DNA of 39,001 bases from Alphaproteobacteria bacterium (GTDB lineage Bacteria > Pseudomonadota > Alphaproteobacteria > Rhizobiales > Xanthobacteraceae). Positions 7,862 to 17,628 of this stretch are shown piece after piece. The stretch spans positions 1 to 39,001 of the forward strand of contig WQYW01000033.1 of NCBI GenBank assembly GCA_009781045.1, in the 5' to 3' direction. The notes under the pieces were generated by a model. That model did no database searches. It saw only the letters and a program-made list of their open reading frames with translations, and was not told the origin of the DNA. Made by a program: the position numbers and the translations under genes. Within the stretch, counting starts at the first letter, position 1. The number at the start of each line of letters is the position of its first letter.

Positions 7862-9238
7862 CACAGCCACCCCCGGCTTCCCGGCCTATGGCGCGAAACC
7901 GCGCACAGAACCGGCCCCGGCCTCTCGAATCCATGTCCCGGCGGGCCACGATCTGGCGCACCGCACCATCCGCAGTCTGGCACCAGGAACGCCTGCAAGG
8001 CAAGAGTCCAGACAAAATTAAAGCAAAATCATGCTCTTGCTGGATTGCCGGCACCCCCAGCCCCGGCGTCTGCACCGCATCCCCGGCCCGCCTCAAGGTT
8101 TCGCTGGTGAAGCGAAAACGGGCGGATCTTTATAGCCAACCCCAGGGGATTGCGACTTTGCGGCCCAGCCTGGCGCCACTGCACAGAACTGGCTCGAAAG
8201 CCCCCGGCCACGGCTCAGGACCGCCCTGTTCAACAATTTCCTTTTTGTTGAACAGACCCCCGCAGCCGACCAGCAAGATCCGGCGCTGCAGACAAACCCG
8301 GAAATGAGACGATGATCGGGTTTTGCACGCCGTCCCTCAAGGGGCGCGGAGGATCTTCGGCCTCTCCGCGCGCCTGGCCTGCATGCCCGGTCGCTTCGCG
8401 ATCTCAACGATCTGAAAGCCGAGCCAGTTCCTGCCCCAGTCGCCTGTCGCTCTGGTGTTCTGGTGCAAATCCCCCGGCCTGAGCGTTTTGCAATCCACAA
8501 GCTGATCGTCGCCAATCGGCATCGCAAAGATCCGGACGGGTTCAAAGCGGCAAAGGACCGTCTTCGACGGCCTGAAGCTGCGTCATCCGGTCGATCAGCG
8601 GGCAGAACGTTGATGAGAAATGCCGCCTGAAGGCACTGCCCAAAGGCCGACGCTGACGCGAGCGAATTCCTGCCTCCGTGAAAAAGGAACGCCGGCACGT
8701 GAGGAAACTCCGGGGTGCTGTTTGCGATAAGTGAGCCGCTTGGGACCGGTCCGGCGACAGTTCGGCAATTTCCACTCCCGTGAATGAAACCCGGCTTGGG
8801 GGCGGCGCCACGCCGGCAGTTGGTGCCATTTTCTTTCCTGGCGAACTCGAAAACCGAAAACCAGACCGCCGCCCGGAGCGGATCGGCGTGATCCATCCGG
8901 CTTCCAGCGACGACGTGACGCCAGCCTGAACGAAATCGCAGCGTTGGCATGTGTCCGCTGAGACCAGGCTCCGTCTCCTCGCCGCGCAAGTCATCACCCG
9001 CAGTCTCCCGGGCTGGTCGCCGTCGACCTCACAAACAAATTTCGACAGGCGGTGTTCATGGGTGATTGTCCCAGGCTTTCGCCGCCGCTATCGGCACTAT
9101 CGTACCGATCCAGCGCTGCGAGACTTACGGATAACAGATAATCAGCGGAGTCCTCCTCAACCCTCACAAAATCACCGCATTTGGCGGGATAACGCTGTCC
9201 CACGCGAAAAGGCACGACACTTTTGATGCGAGTTGGAC
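7862..9238. other. Long gene-poor spacer
   Basis: About 1.4 kb with open frames on both strands but no family resemblance, ribosome-binding site or coding-type composition that I trust. One 61-codon minus frame at 8337-8522 reads less like random GC-rich sequence than its neighbours but matches nothing I recognise. The only clear structure is the AT-rich inverted repeat at 8226-8255. The promoter of the YiiX-like gene should lie at the right end, but no convincing -35/-10 pair was found. Confidence 0.45.
8226..8255. repeat. Perfect 11-bp inverted repeat, operator-like
   Basis: CTGTTCAACAA at 8226-8236 is mirrored by TTGTTGAACAG at 8245-8255 around an 8-nt pyrimidine spacer (TTTCCTTT). The arms are AT-rich in GC-rich surroundings, so a protein-binding site or the end of an eroded mobile element is more likely than a strong terminator. 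No gene starts within 900 bp on either side in a sense that would assign it. Confidence 0.6.
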
Positions 9239-10036
9239 ATGGCAAGCCTGCTTGACCGCGCCGAGACGGCGATCGGACGCTACCTCTCCCGGGAGAACCG
9301 GGTCTACAAGCCCTTCACCCCGAGCAACCCCGAATATCTCAAAGAAGCCATCCGGCCCGGTGACGTGCTTCTGGTTGAGGGCTCGAGCCGGCTTTCGGGT
9401 ATGATCAAATATCTCACCCAGTCGACCTGGTCGCACGCCGCACTCTATGTCGGGCCGATCGATGGCAGATGCGAGGCCGACGGCGAACCCCATGTCCTGG
9501 TCGAAGCCAACATCGGAGCAGGCGTGGTCTCAACCGCGCTCTCAGGATATTACACCTACCATACAAGGCTGTGCCGGCCGATCGCCCTGTCCGATCCGGA
9601 CCGCGACCTTCTGTGCCGCTACGCCATCGACCGCATCGGCCTTGCCTATGACACCCGCAATCTTCTTGATCTGGCCCGCTATCTCCTGCCCTTCCCGGTG
9701 CCGCAACGCTGGCGCCGGCGCATGATCGCGCTGGGTTCCGGCGACCCGACCCGGACGATCTGCTCGACCCTGATCGCCCAGGCCTTCAACAGCGTGCGCT
9801 ACCCCATCCTGCCCCGGATCCTCACGGTGCGCAGTGCCCACGCCCGGCACGAGATTCTGCATATCCGTGATTCGTCGCTCTATATGCCGCGCGACTTCGA
9901 CATCTCGCCTTTTTTCGAAATCGTCAAACCCACCCTCGCCCATGGCTTCGACTACACCACGCTCGACTGGGACGACGATGACGTGCCGCGCCATCCGGTG
10001 CCCGAGCTGTCGCCTCCAGCCCCTTCGCAGGCGTAA
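9239..10036 (+). CDS. YiiX/YebB-like NlpC/P60-superfamily cysteine hydrolase (permuted papain fold)
   Basis: 265 residues from ATG 9239; an in-frame TTG at 9233 is the alternative. The order of motifs is that of circularly permuted papain-fold enzymes: 'RPGDVLLVEG' (39-48), 'STWSHAALYVG' with the candidate catalytic histidine H66, 'VEA' with E89, then 'GLAYD' and the nucleophile motif 'RTICSTLIAQAF' with C175. YiiX-type proteins are thought to cleave amide or ester bonds of lipids or cell-wall peptides; the true substrate is unknown. No signal peptide is seen and the C-terminal ~50 residues are acidic and proline-rich. It stands alone, with more than 600 bp of gene-poor sequence on both sides. 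Confidence 0.8.
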   Translation: MASLLDRAETAIGRYLSRENRVYKPFTPSNPEYLKEAIRPGDVLLVEGSSRLSGMIKYLTQSTWSHAALYVGPIDGRCEADGEPHVLVEANIGAGVVSTALSGYYTYHTRLCRPIALSDPDRDLLCRYAIDRIGLAYDTRNLLDLARYLLPFPVPQRWRRRMIALGSGDPTRTICSTLIAQAFNSVRYPILPRILTVRSAHARHEILHIRDSSLYMPRDFDISPFFEIVKPTLAHGFDYTTLDWDDDDVPRHPVPELSPPAPSQA

Positions 10037-10638
10037 ACGCAGATTCTCCTGTGCCGGAGGCCTGGAGAGGCGAAGCCTTCCCGTCGCCGCTGCCTCCACT
10101 GCCTGCTTCCACCCCCCACTGACAGCGTCATCAGCACAGCGTCTGTGAAATTCCTCAACCCTGCCCTCATCGAGGCCGCTGAAGACCTCGGCCAGCGGCC
10201 GAGACCTCGCTTCCTTCCGCCTTTCGGACAGACCGCACGCCAATCTCCACCCGGCTCAGCAACAGTCCCCGTTGCCCGGCCGCTCTGTCGAAAACATCCC
10301 GGCCCTGCGGAAAAATTTCGCTGAAAGCGCCATCTGGGAGTCCGGCCCGGAGCCGAAATTCCGTATTCGCGATATGTTGCCACTGAATTGTCCGATTTCC
10401 GGACAGTCGCCCGATCGGCTCAAAGACGCGGCAAAATCGCCCGGTCGCGCGCCAGCCGTGACCGCCCCTTGCGCGCTCTCCCCGAACCGAAGGCAACCTG
10501 CGGCGCTGTGCGCGCTCTCCCGCGTTGCGGGCAGATTTCCTGCCACCGAAGCCGTGTCATCCGCTCCCGGGGGAGGCTCTGGCGGAGGCTGCCCCCCGCC
10601 TTGCTCCCTGGAACCTCCGAGGAACCAGAACCCACCCT
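10037..10638. other. Gene-poor spacer
   Basis: About 600 bases between two convergent genes. A short palindrome TGTCCG-ATTTC-CGGACA lies at 10389-10405. No terminator with a U tract and no credible gene was seen. Confidence 0.4.
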
Positions 10639-11946
10639 TCACGCACCCATGTCGAGATGGCCGCTGTTGATGCTGAGACTGCGCCCCGGCCCCATCGGGC
10701 TGAAGGTTCTGAGCGGCGGCAGATCATATTTTCGCCAGGTCTCATACCAGGAGATATCGACCTCGATGAAGTAATCAAGCGGCACCACCGGCTGATCATA
10801 CTGGCCGAGCAGCGATGTCGGCTCAATCACCCAGCTCGAACTCCGCGGCGTGACGCCATGGGACATCAGATAGTCCCAGCCCTCGGCCATGGAGCGGGCT
10901 GCATCTTCCCATTTCTCGAAACCCCAGGGTCGCGCCATCTCGGTGCCGCAGACGAAGGTCGGGCAGACCCCGCCCTCCCCGAAGATCTCCACCGAATCGC
11001 AGACCCGTTTGATCCATTCGTCCCGGCCGACGTGCTTGGCCTTGGCCGGGGCGTAGATCTCGAACTTCTCCTTGTCCCACACCTCAATATTGGCATGGTG
11101 CGAATCGACCCCGGCCTCTTTGAGGATTTTGCATTCCTCCTTTGTCAGTGCCGTGGTCTGAAGGTGAATGGTCCAGCGATGACCGATCCTTTCCCGGATG
11201 GCGCGGATATAGTCGGCATAGAAGTCCACATTGCGCTTGCCCGAGAACGGCTTGATCAGCGCCCCACCGGTAAGCACAATCTGGTGATTGATCGGTTCCC
11301 GCTCCTTGTTGAAGATGGTGTCGAGCACCGTCACCACGTCGTCGATCTTCTTATAGAGCATGAAGGGGCGGCCGGTCTTCGACTGCTTGCGCGCGTTGGT
11401 GTTGATATCACAGAAGATGCACTCCTCCTTGGCGCCCCAATACTGACAGCTGCGCAGAATGGTGCAGAAGGTTGAATAGCCCCAGAACACCGAACTGGCG
11501 ATATCGGAATAGGGCGTGCCGTCCGGGAGCTTATAGCGGTAATAGGGCGGCTTTTCCCGAAGTTCCACATCCGCCAGATAATTGTTCTGCCAGAACAGCT
11601 GAAGCTTGCCGTCAACAAGATCAATCTTGTACGGCGTATTTGCTTCCTTATCCATGCAGGTCTTGTTGTTCGATGGCCGCAACCCATACGGCCCGCCCTT
11701 GAACTTGAATTCCTCCGGTGCCTTGAGAAATTCATTCCGGCTCATTTCCTCGACGTCGTGATGATCGTAGGAGAAGAGATAGTAGGATTTCGTTGTGAAG
11801 TTTGACGACTCCTCGAGCGCCGCATCGGTCAGGTAGACCCCGAGCCGCAGCAGATCTTCCTTGATGATGACTTCTTTCGGCACCGCCGAATATTTATGGA
11901 AATAGCGTTCAAGATCATACTTCTCGTATGGAAGCTTTCCCGGCAT
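10639..11946 (-). CDS. Radical SAM enzyme with non-standard cysteine spacing
   Basis: 435 residues; ATG at 11946 with AGGGAG 7 nt upstream. The centre has four cysteines, C161, C167, C176 and C179, spaced CX5CX8CX2C. The classical radical SAM motif is CX3CX2C. Here the last pair (CX2C, 'CIFCD') is normal but the first ligand would be C167 (CX8CX2C) or C161. Downstream are features expected of a SAM-radical TIM barrel: 'IVLTGGAL' (the GGE-like SAM amino-group motif) near 223-230, 'HLQTTAL' and 'SHHANIEVWD'. The first ~140 residues form a separate domain rich in Tyr and Lys. No signal peptide. The region to the right contains the hydantoinase-like genes on the opposite strand, so a shared pathway is possible. 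Substrate unknown; a BioB-like or methylthio-type role is not supported. Confidence 0.8.
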   Translation of the reverse strand: MPGKLPYEKYDLERYFHKYSAVPKEVIIKEDLLRLGVYLTDAALEESSNFTTKSYYLFSYDHHDVEEMSRNEFLKAPEEFKFKGGPYGLRPSNNKTCMDKEANTPYKIDLVDGKLQLFWQNNYLADVELREKPPYYRYKLPDGTPYSDIASSVFWGYSTFCTILRSCQYWGAKEECIFCDINTNARKQSKTGRPFMLYKKIDDVVTVLDTIFNKEREPINHQIVLTGGALIKPFSGKRNVDFYADYIRAIRERIGHRWTIHLQTTALTKEECKILKEAGVDSHHANIEVWDKEKFEIYAPAKAKHVGRDEWIKRVCDSVEIFGEGGVCPTFVCGTEMARPWGFEKWEDAARSMAEGWDYLMSHGVTPRSSSWVIEPTSLLGQYDQPVVPLDYFIEVDISWYETWRKYDLPPLRTFSPMGPGRSLSINSGHLDMGA

Positions 11947-13071
11947 GTTTCATCTCCCTGTGACGCGTTGATCCTGGTCGCACCAGCCATCTCGACGCGC
12001 GTGGCCGGTGCCAGACATTGATTCCGATTCGCCGCGCGCGCGGTTCGCGGCGGCTCGAGGGTCCAGGCCGCCGATGCGCCTTTTCCGGGACCTTGCGAGG
12101 GGCGGAAATTCGCGCGGATCCGGTTCCCTTGTCCCCGGCGCTGTAGAACAGGAGCACGGCCTGCCGCCACCGATCACGGCAGGGGGCGGTTTGACGGTAC
12201 ATCAAACCGGGCACAGCGAACTGAGCAGGCTGCGGTCCATGGCGCTCCTCCGATGCGACCTTTCGGGCAACATTGCACCCCGTTGGCAGGTCGGCCTTTT
12301 ATCTGACGTCTGGTTTGACGACATGGTGAACCCAAACAGCCACATACACTATCCGGATTGCGCTCAATTCCATCCATATTGTGCAGGATGCGATTGACGG
12401 CTGAGAGCCCCCCCGATGCAGCCTCGCCTCCAAAGAGGCGCAGGACCCGCCCAGTGCCACCGGTTTCGCGCTCCTTGAACGCCGGCTCAAGGCGCCCCGC
12501 CGCCGACACGCTGTCCCTCGCGCCGCCACCCGATTCGCAAAGCCGCAATCTCAGGATAGATGCATACCAGGCCCCGTCGACAGCCTCCGCGCTTCGAAAT
12601 GCGCAGCCGATCCGCAAGGCACGGCACGCCGGCTTCGCAGGCAGCTTCAAGCCTCGCCTGCCACGCTTCCCGCTCCCGTCCCCAACACCTCGTCGCTTCC
12701 CGGATCCCCGGCTCCTGCAAAGACAGCCGGCCATTTGCGCAAATTCTGTCAATTCTTCCTCACAGCCAGCCTGGCGCTATGCGCTATGCCGGCCCGCAAG
12801 GCGCCCTCACCCATGGCCTCCATCAAGGGGGCTCAAGCCTGCCACACGAAAGCACCGTCGGGCATTTCACGCGGACTTCGCAGCTCCCCGACCTCTGCGC
12901 GATCTGGATAATGGCGAGCGCCATCTGGATAGAAACGGCCTCTCCTTCACCCGATCATGATGCCCGGCGTGTCTGATTTCGGCGAGGCGGCGGTTGTGGA
13001 GGGATTAAGGCTTTCGCGCTGTCATCCCTGCTTCCCGCGCCAGCCGGGGTTTTCCAGCAATCACTGCACAA

Positions 13072-13094
13072 AGCGGGTCTCCCCGGGACCCGCT
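13072..13094. repeat. 8-bp inverted repeat
   Basis: AGCGGGTC at 13072-13079 is mirrored by GACCCGCT at 13087-13094 around a 7-nt spacer, about 500 bp upstream of the hydantoinase subunit A gene. It could be a hairpin or a regulator site; nothing decides between them. Confidence 0.4.
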
Positions 13095-13346
13095 CAGGGG
13101 CGGCTTTGGCTCCGTCGCTGCCTCCGTGATCGGATCTGAGTAGTTCCTCTCATCGATTTCGCAGAAATCTCTTGACCGGCTCCCATCGGCTCGCCTAGCT
13201 TTCGGCCCGGATAGTTGACAGTTCGGACCCCTGCAAGGGGCCGACGATAAGTTCGACATCCGCGAAACGGAGGAGTGACGCACCATGGCCGGGACAGTCC
13301 GCGCCGACTTTTCTGGGCTGCCGGGTTTTGCAGTGGCGGCGCGCCG

Positions 13347-13371
13347 GGATCCGGCGAATTCTGCCGGATCC
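13347..13371. repeat. 9-bp inverted repeat upstream of hyuA
   Basis: GGATCCGGC at 13347-13355 is mirrored by GCCGGATCC at 13363-13371 around GAATTCT, ~210 bp upstream of the hydantoinase operon start. The arms are perfect. It could bind a dimeric regulator, or fold in the leader RNA if transcription starts at the weak promoter near 13172-13200. Confidence 0.45.
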
Positions 13372-13579
13372 GGCCCGGGCCGCCACAAGCCTGGCGCCGT
13401 CGCCTCTCCCATTATGCGACCCCCATCCACCCGAATTCGCTCCCGTTCCCGAAAGTGCCGATGCCTCCCTCGCGCCCGGCGCCATTGCCGCGCGGGAGGG
13501 ACTCGTTCGCCACGGCGTCACGGGGCGGGTCCGGACTTGCGATCACAATGACACGGTTTTGAGGCGGGAGAAACAATCC

Positions 13580-15670
13580 ATGAGAGTCGGCGTCGACGTT
13601 GGCGGCACCTTTACGGACTACCTGATCAAAGACAACGATGGCAGCGCCCGGATCTATAAGACGTCGACGACGCCGCACGATCCGACCATCGGCCTGATCA
13701 ACGGCCTGAACAAGGCGGCGAAGGATGCCGGTCTGCCGCTTGAGGAGTGGCTTGGGAAGGTTGAGACCATCGTCCACGGCACCACCATCACCACCAACGC
13801 GGTTCTCACCGGCGAAGGTGCACGGACCGGCTTTATCACCACCGCCGGCTTTCGCGATCTCCTCAACATGCAGCGCGGCATCAAGGAGAAACAGTTCGAA
13901 ATCTATGCCCCGCCGCAGCCGCTGGTGGAGCGCTGCAATATTGCCGTGGTCCGGGAGCGGGTCACGGTCGATGGCGAGGCGGTGACGCCGCTCAATGAAG
14001 ACGACGTGCGGGAGGCCGCGCGCCTGTTCCGGACACAGGGCGTCGAAGCGGTCGCGGTGTCCTATCTGTGGTCGTTCCGCAACGAAAGCCATGAGCGCAG
14101 GACCAAGGAGATCCTCGACCAGGAACTACCCGGGGTCTATGTCTCCCTTTCCACCGACATCCTGCCCCAGATCCGGGTCTATGAGCGCCACAGCACCACC
14201 GCGCTCAATTCCTATGTCGGCCCGGTTCTGACGCGCTATCTGTCGCGTCTGCAGCACCGCCTGCAGGAACTCGGCTTCCGCGGCAGCCTTCTGATCATGC
14301 AGTCCAACGGCGGGGTGATGTCGCCGGATGTGGCGCAGCGTTTTGCCTCCAACACCCTGCTTTCCGGCCCCGCCGGTGCACCGCAGGCCGGACTTCATTA
14401 CGGTGCGGTCCACCATTTCCGCAATTTCATCACCGTCGACATGGGGGGCACGTCCTTCGATGTCGCGCTCGTCCGTGACGGGGCCCCTTCCATGACCACC
14501 GAGGGGATTATCGGCGGCCATCGTATTGCGTCGCCCATCCTCGACATCCATACGGTGGGATCGGGGGGCGGCTCAATCGCCTGGATTGACGCCGGGGGCC
14601 TCCTCAATGTCGGCCCGAAAAGCGCCGGGGCCTCTCCGGGCCCGGCCTGCTATGGCCGTGGCGGCACGCTGCCGACCGTCACCGACGCCAATCATGTGCT
14701 GGGCTATCTCGATTTTGCCGGCGGCGAACTGACGCTTGACGGCGACGCCGCCCATGCGGCGATCAAGCGCCACGTCGCCGAACCGCTCGGCATCGACTTG
14801 CTGGAAGCCGCCTATGGCGTCTATCAGGTGGTCAATGCCGACATGGCGGCGGCGATCGCGGTGGTCTCGGTGCAGCGCGGCTATGATCCGCGCGAGTTTG
14901 TGCTGGTCGTCGCCGGCGGAGCCGGTCCGCTGCACGCCGGACCGATCGCGCGTGATCTCGGCATTCCGCTCGTCCAGATCCCGCGCGAATCCTCGGTGTT
15001 CTGCGCCGCCGGAATGCTGATCTCCGATCTCAAGCACGACTATGTCCATACCTACGCCGAGGAATTCAATACCCTCGACATTCATGCCATCGCCGCGATC
15101 TACCAGGACATCGTTGCCAGGGCGATGGAGACCCTGAAAACCGAGAACGTGTCGGCCGAACGCGCCGTCATCGACTATTCCGCGGACCTGCGCTATGTCG
15201 GCCAGTTCAACGAGGTCGAAGTCCCGGCCTTCGCCCACGGCAACTTCTCCCATGAGGCGCTTTCCCATCTCGCCCTGGCCTTCCACCACAAGCATGACGA
15301 ACTTTACGGCTACGCCACGCCCGCGGCTCCGATCGAGCTGATCAATCTCCGGGTCACCGTGCGCGGGGTCACCGACAAGCCCAATGTCGAAACCCACCCC
15401 CTCCATGGCCACGATCCTTCCGCGGCACGGACCGGCTGGCGCGAGGCCTGGTTCGACGGGGCCTATGTCTCGACCGCGGTCTATGACGGCCTCAAACTCT
15501 TCAACGGCAACGTGGTCGGAGGGCCCGCGATCGTGGTCCAGCCCACCACCACCATCCTGGTGCCGGATGATTTCGAACTGACCTGCGATGCCGGCAACAA
15601 TTATCTCATGTACCGCAAGGGTGCCAATGTGGGCGAACTGATCCGCAAGCTGAACGGGGAGTCGAAATAA
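13580..15670 (+). CDS. Hydantoinase/oxoprolinase family protein, subunit A (ATP-binding)
   Basis: 696 residues; ATG 13580 has GGGAG 9 nt upstream, and homology starts exactly there ('MRVGVDVGGTFTDYLI'). Both ASKHA-type phosphate-binding loops are present: 'DVGGTFTDY' (6-14) and 'DMGGTSFDV' (near 287-295), then 'GSGGGSIAW' (~327) and 'GASPGPACYGRGG'. The family's A subunits bind ATP and, with the B subunit, open ring amides such as N-methylhydantoin or 5-oxoproline, or carboxylate acetone or acetophenone. The substrate cannot be told from sequence. The gene overlaps subunit B by one base (TAATG), which implies coupled synthesis of the complex. Length is normal for the family. Confidence 0.92.
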   Translation: MRVGVDVGGTFTDYLIKDNDGSARIYKTSTTPHDPTIGLINGLNKAAKDAGLPLEEWLGKVETIVHGTTITTNAVLTGEGARTGFITTAGFRDLLNMQRGIKEKQFEIYAPPQPLVERCNIAVVRERVTVDGEAVTPLNEDDVREAARLFRTQGVEAVAVSYLWSFRNESHERRTKEILDQELPGVYVSLSTDILPQIRVYERHSTTALNSYVGPVLTRYLSRLQHRLQELGFRGSLLIMQSNGGVMSPDVAQRFASNTLLSGPAGAPQAGLHYGAVHHFRNFITVDMGGTSFDVALVRDGAPSMTTEGIIGGHRIASPILDIHTVGSGGGSIAWIDAGGLLNVGPKSAGASPGPACYGRGGTLPTVTDANHVLGYLDFAGGELTLDGDAAHAAIKRHVAEPLGIDLLEAAYGVYQVVNADMAAAIAVVSVQRGYDPREFVLVVAGGAGPLHAGPIARDLGIPLVQIPRESSVFCAAGMLISDLKHDYVHTYAEEFNTLDIHAIAAIYQDIVARAMETLKTENVSAERAVIDYSADLRYVGQFNEVEVPAFAHGNFSHEALSHLALAFHHKHDELYGYATPAAPIELINLRVTVRGVTDKPNVETHPLHGHDPSAARTGWREAWFDGAYVSTAVYDGLKLFNGNVVGGPAIVVQPTTTILVPDDFELTCDAGNNYLMYRKGANVGELIRKLNGESK

Positions 15671-17373
15671 TGCGAATGAGTTCAAGAGCAACCGAGAGCG
15701 ATCCGATCCTGGTCTCGGTGATCGGCAACCGCCTCTATGCCATCTCCGACGAAATCGGTCAGACCATGCTGCGCACCTCGCGCTCACCGATCTTTTCCGA
15801 GGCTCGCGATTTCGTTACCGGGATTTTCGATCACCGTCTGCGCCTGCTCGCCCAGACCGCCTATATCCCGGTCCTGATGGGCACCCTGCCCTCGGCGCTG
15901 CGCAGCATCGTCGATGAATTCACCGGCGACATTGCCGAAGGCGATGTCTTCATTCTCAACGACCCCTACCGCGGCAACAACCATCCGCCCGACATCACCG
16001 TGGCCAAGCCGGTTTTCGTCGATGGCGCCATCCAGTTCTGGGCGGTGTCCAAGGGACATCACGCCGATGTCGGAGGCGGCGGCGTGGTCGGCTACAACCC
16101 GACCGCGCGCACGGTATGGGAGGAATGCCTGCGCATCCCGCCGGCCAAGCTGATGGTGAAGGGCAAGCGCAACCGGACCCTGTGGGACATGGTGCTCATC
16201 AATGTGCGCATGCCCTGGCTGGTCGAGGCCGATCTGGAGTGCCAGATCGGGGCCTGCACGGTCGGAGAGAGGAGTCTCCGGGCGCTGATCGACAAATATG
16301 GCGTCGCCGTGCTCGACGATGTCGCCGACAGCATTCTCGACGCTTCCGACCGGCAGATGCGCGCAGCCTTGCGCAAAATTCCGAACGGCATCTACGAGGC
16401 CGAGCGCCATATCGACAATGACGGCATCGATACCGACCGCATGATCGCGCTCCGCCTCAAACTCACGGTCCATGAGGAATCGCTGCATTTCGACTGGTCG
16501 GGCAGCGATCCCCAGGCGGCCGGATATGTCAACAGTACGCTCACCAATACGATTTCGGCCTCCTACCAGGCCATCTTCATGACCGTCTGTTCGGGCGTGC
16601 GCTACAACGAAGGCGCCTTGCGCTCGCTCAGCGTTCAGGCGCCCGCCGGAACCGTGGTCAACGCCCTGGAGCCGGCTCCGGTCACCGCCTGCACCGTGGT
16701 GGCCTCCCAGACCATTGTTGAGACGGTGTGGCTGGCTCTGTCACAGGTGGCGCCGGAGCGGGTCTATGCCTCCTGGGGACGCTGGCTCGCACCGGCGACC
16801 ATGGGCTTCAACCCGCGAACCGGCCGCCCCTTCGGCGACATCCACTTCATGGGCAAGTCCGGCACCGGTGCTGCGAAAGGTTTCGACGGCTGGGATCACC
16901 GCGGTGCCGTCATCACCGCCGGTGGTCTGCGCGCCCCCGACCCCGAACTCCACGAACTGGTCAATCCCTACCGGGTGCTGCGGTACGAATACTGGCCCGA
17001 CAGTGCCGGGGCCGGGCAGTGGCGCGGCGGCATGGGCACGATCTATCGCTGGCGATCGGAGACCGATGGCGTCATGGCGGCCAATTTCGGCGGCGGCGTG
17101 CGCGAGGAGACCCGACCCTTTGGACTGATGGGAGGCCAGGCCGGCCCGATCGCCACACTGACACTCTACAACAAGGACGGCGAGCATGTGATCGGGACCG
17201 AGGCGTTCTTCGCCATGAACAAAGGCGACGAGGTCGAGATCCATGCCGCCGGCGGTGGCGGCTATGGCGATCCACAGCTGCGCGATCCGGCCCTGATCGC
17301 GAAGGATGTCGCCAACGGTCTGGTCAGCCCGGCGCAGGCCCGCGCGCTCTATGGCGCCGAACTTCCCGGCTGA
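15670..17373 (+). CDS. Hydantoinase/oxoprolinase family protein, subunit B
   Basis: 567 residues, a full-length HyuB-type subunit. Signature stretches are 'GTLPSALRSIV', 'LNDPYRGNNHPPDITV' (about 94-109) and 'SKGHHADVGG' (about 126-135), whose Asp and His residues form the metal site in the family, and a C-terminal glycine-rich tail 'GGGGYGDP' followed by 'DVANGLVSPAQA'. It works in complex with subunit A on a ring amide or a related carboxylation. Its ATG lies within the stop codon of subunit A (TAATG). A strong hairpin follows at 17392-17421, before the racemase-like gene. Confidence 0.92.
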   Translation: MRMSSRATESDPILVSVIGNRLYAISDEIGQTMLRTSRSPIFSEARDFVTGIFDHRLRLLAQTAYIPVLMGTLPSALRSIVDEFTGDIAEGDVFILNDPYRGNNHPPDITVAKPVFVDGAIQFWAVSKGHHADVGGGGVVGYNPTARTVWEECLRIPPAKLMVKGKRNRTLWDMVLINVRMPWLVEADLECQIGACTVGERSLRALIDKYGVAVLDDVADSILDASDRQMRAALRKIPNGIYEAERHIDNDGIDTDRMIALRLKLTVHEESLHFDWSGSDPQAAGYVNSTLTNTISASYQAIFMTVCSGVRYNEGALRSLSVQAPAGTVVNALEPAPVTACTVVASQTIVETVWLALSQVAPERVYASWGRWLAPATMGFNPRTGRPFGDIHFMGKSGTGAAKGFDGWDHRGAVITAGGLRAPDPELHELVNPYRVLRYEYWPDSAGAGQWRGGMGTIYRWRSETDGVMAANFGGGVREETRPFGLMGGQAGPIATLTLYNKDGEHVIGTEAFFAMNKGDEVEIHAAGGGGYGDPQLRDPALIAKDVANGLVSPAQARALYGAELPG

Positions 17374-17391
17374 CCTTGCGCCAATGATCCC

Positions 17392-17421
17392 GTGGGTTGC
17401 GCCGGTAGCGGCGCAACCCAC
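17392..17421 (+). terminator. Strong 12-bp hairpin after hyuB (no U tract)
   Basis: GTGGGTTGCGCC (17392-17403) pairs perfectly with GGCGCAACCCAC (17410-17421) around a 6-nt loop, 19 nt after the subunit B stop. No run of T follows (GCCCGCTTCG). It may be a partial terminator, an RNA-stability element protecting the upstream mRNA, or an attenuator that lowers expression of the racemase-like gene 208 nt downstream. Confidence 0.55.
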
Positions 17422-17628
17422 GCCCGCTTCGACGATGGCTCTGCCTCGCAGCTCGCTGCTCCAGCTTCTCTTCGCGTGTTGCCGGCGGAAGGCCGCAGGT
17501 CCGGCCGCTTGCGCAGATTCCAAAGTCTGGAGAGCCCGACACCGGCTGGAGCCTTTCGCTGTTTTGCCAGGCTGCGAACGACACGAGGCCGCCTCCCCCC
17601 GCCAGGATATGCGAAGGAAACCCGTATC

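Larger units (their letters stand above)
11947..13579. other. 1.6-kb divergent spacer between the radical SAM and hydantoinase genes
   Basis: No credible gene. It should hold the promoters of both flanking units. A weak sigma-70-like pair before the hydantoinase genes is TTGACC (13172-13177) with CTAGCT 17 nt later (13195-13200). Two palindromes are present and listed separately (13072-13094 and 13347-13371). Open frames have non-coding composition. Confidence 0.4.

Noticed and set aside
8093..8989. 298-codon minus-strand frame in a gene-poor region
   Set aside because: Serine/arginine/glycine-rich with no recognisable motif and no ribosome-binding site; typical of non-coding GC-rich DNA.
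12174..12752. 192-codon minus-strand frame upstream of the radical SAM gene
   Set aside because: Low-complexity Gly/Arg/Cys composition, no motif or ribosome-binding site.
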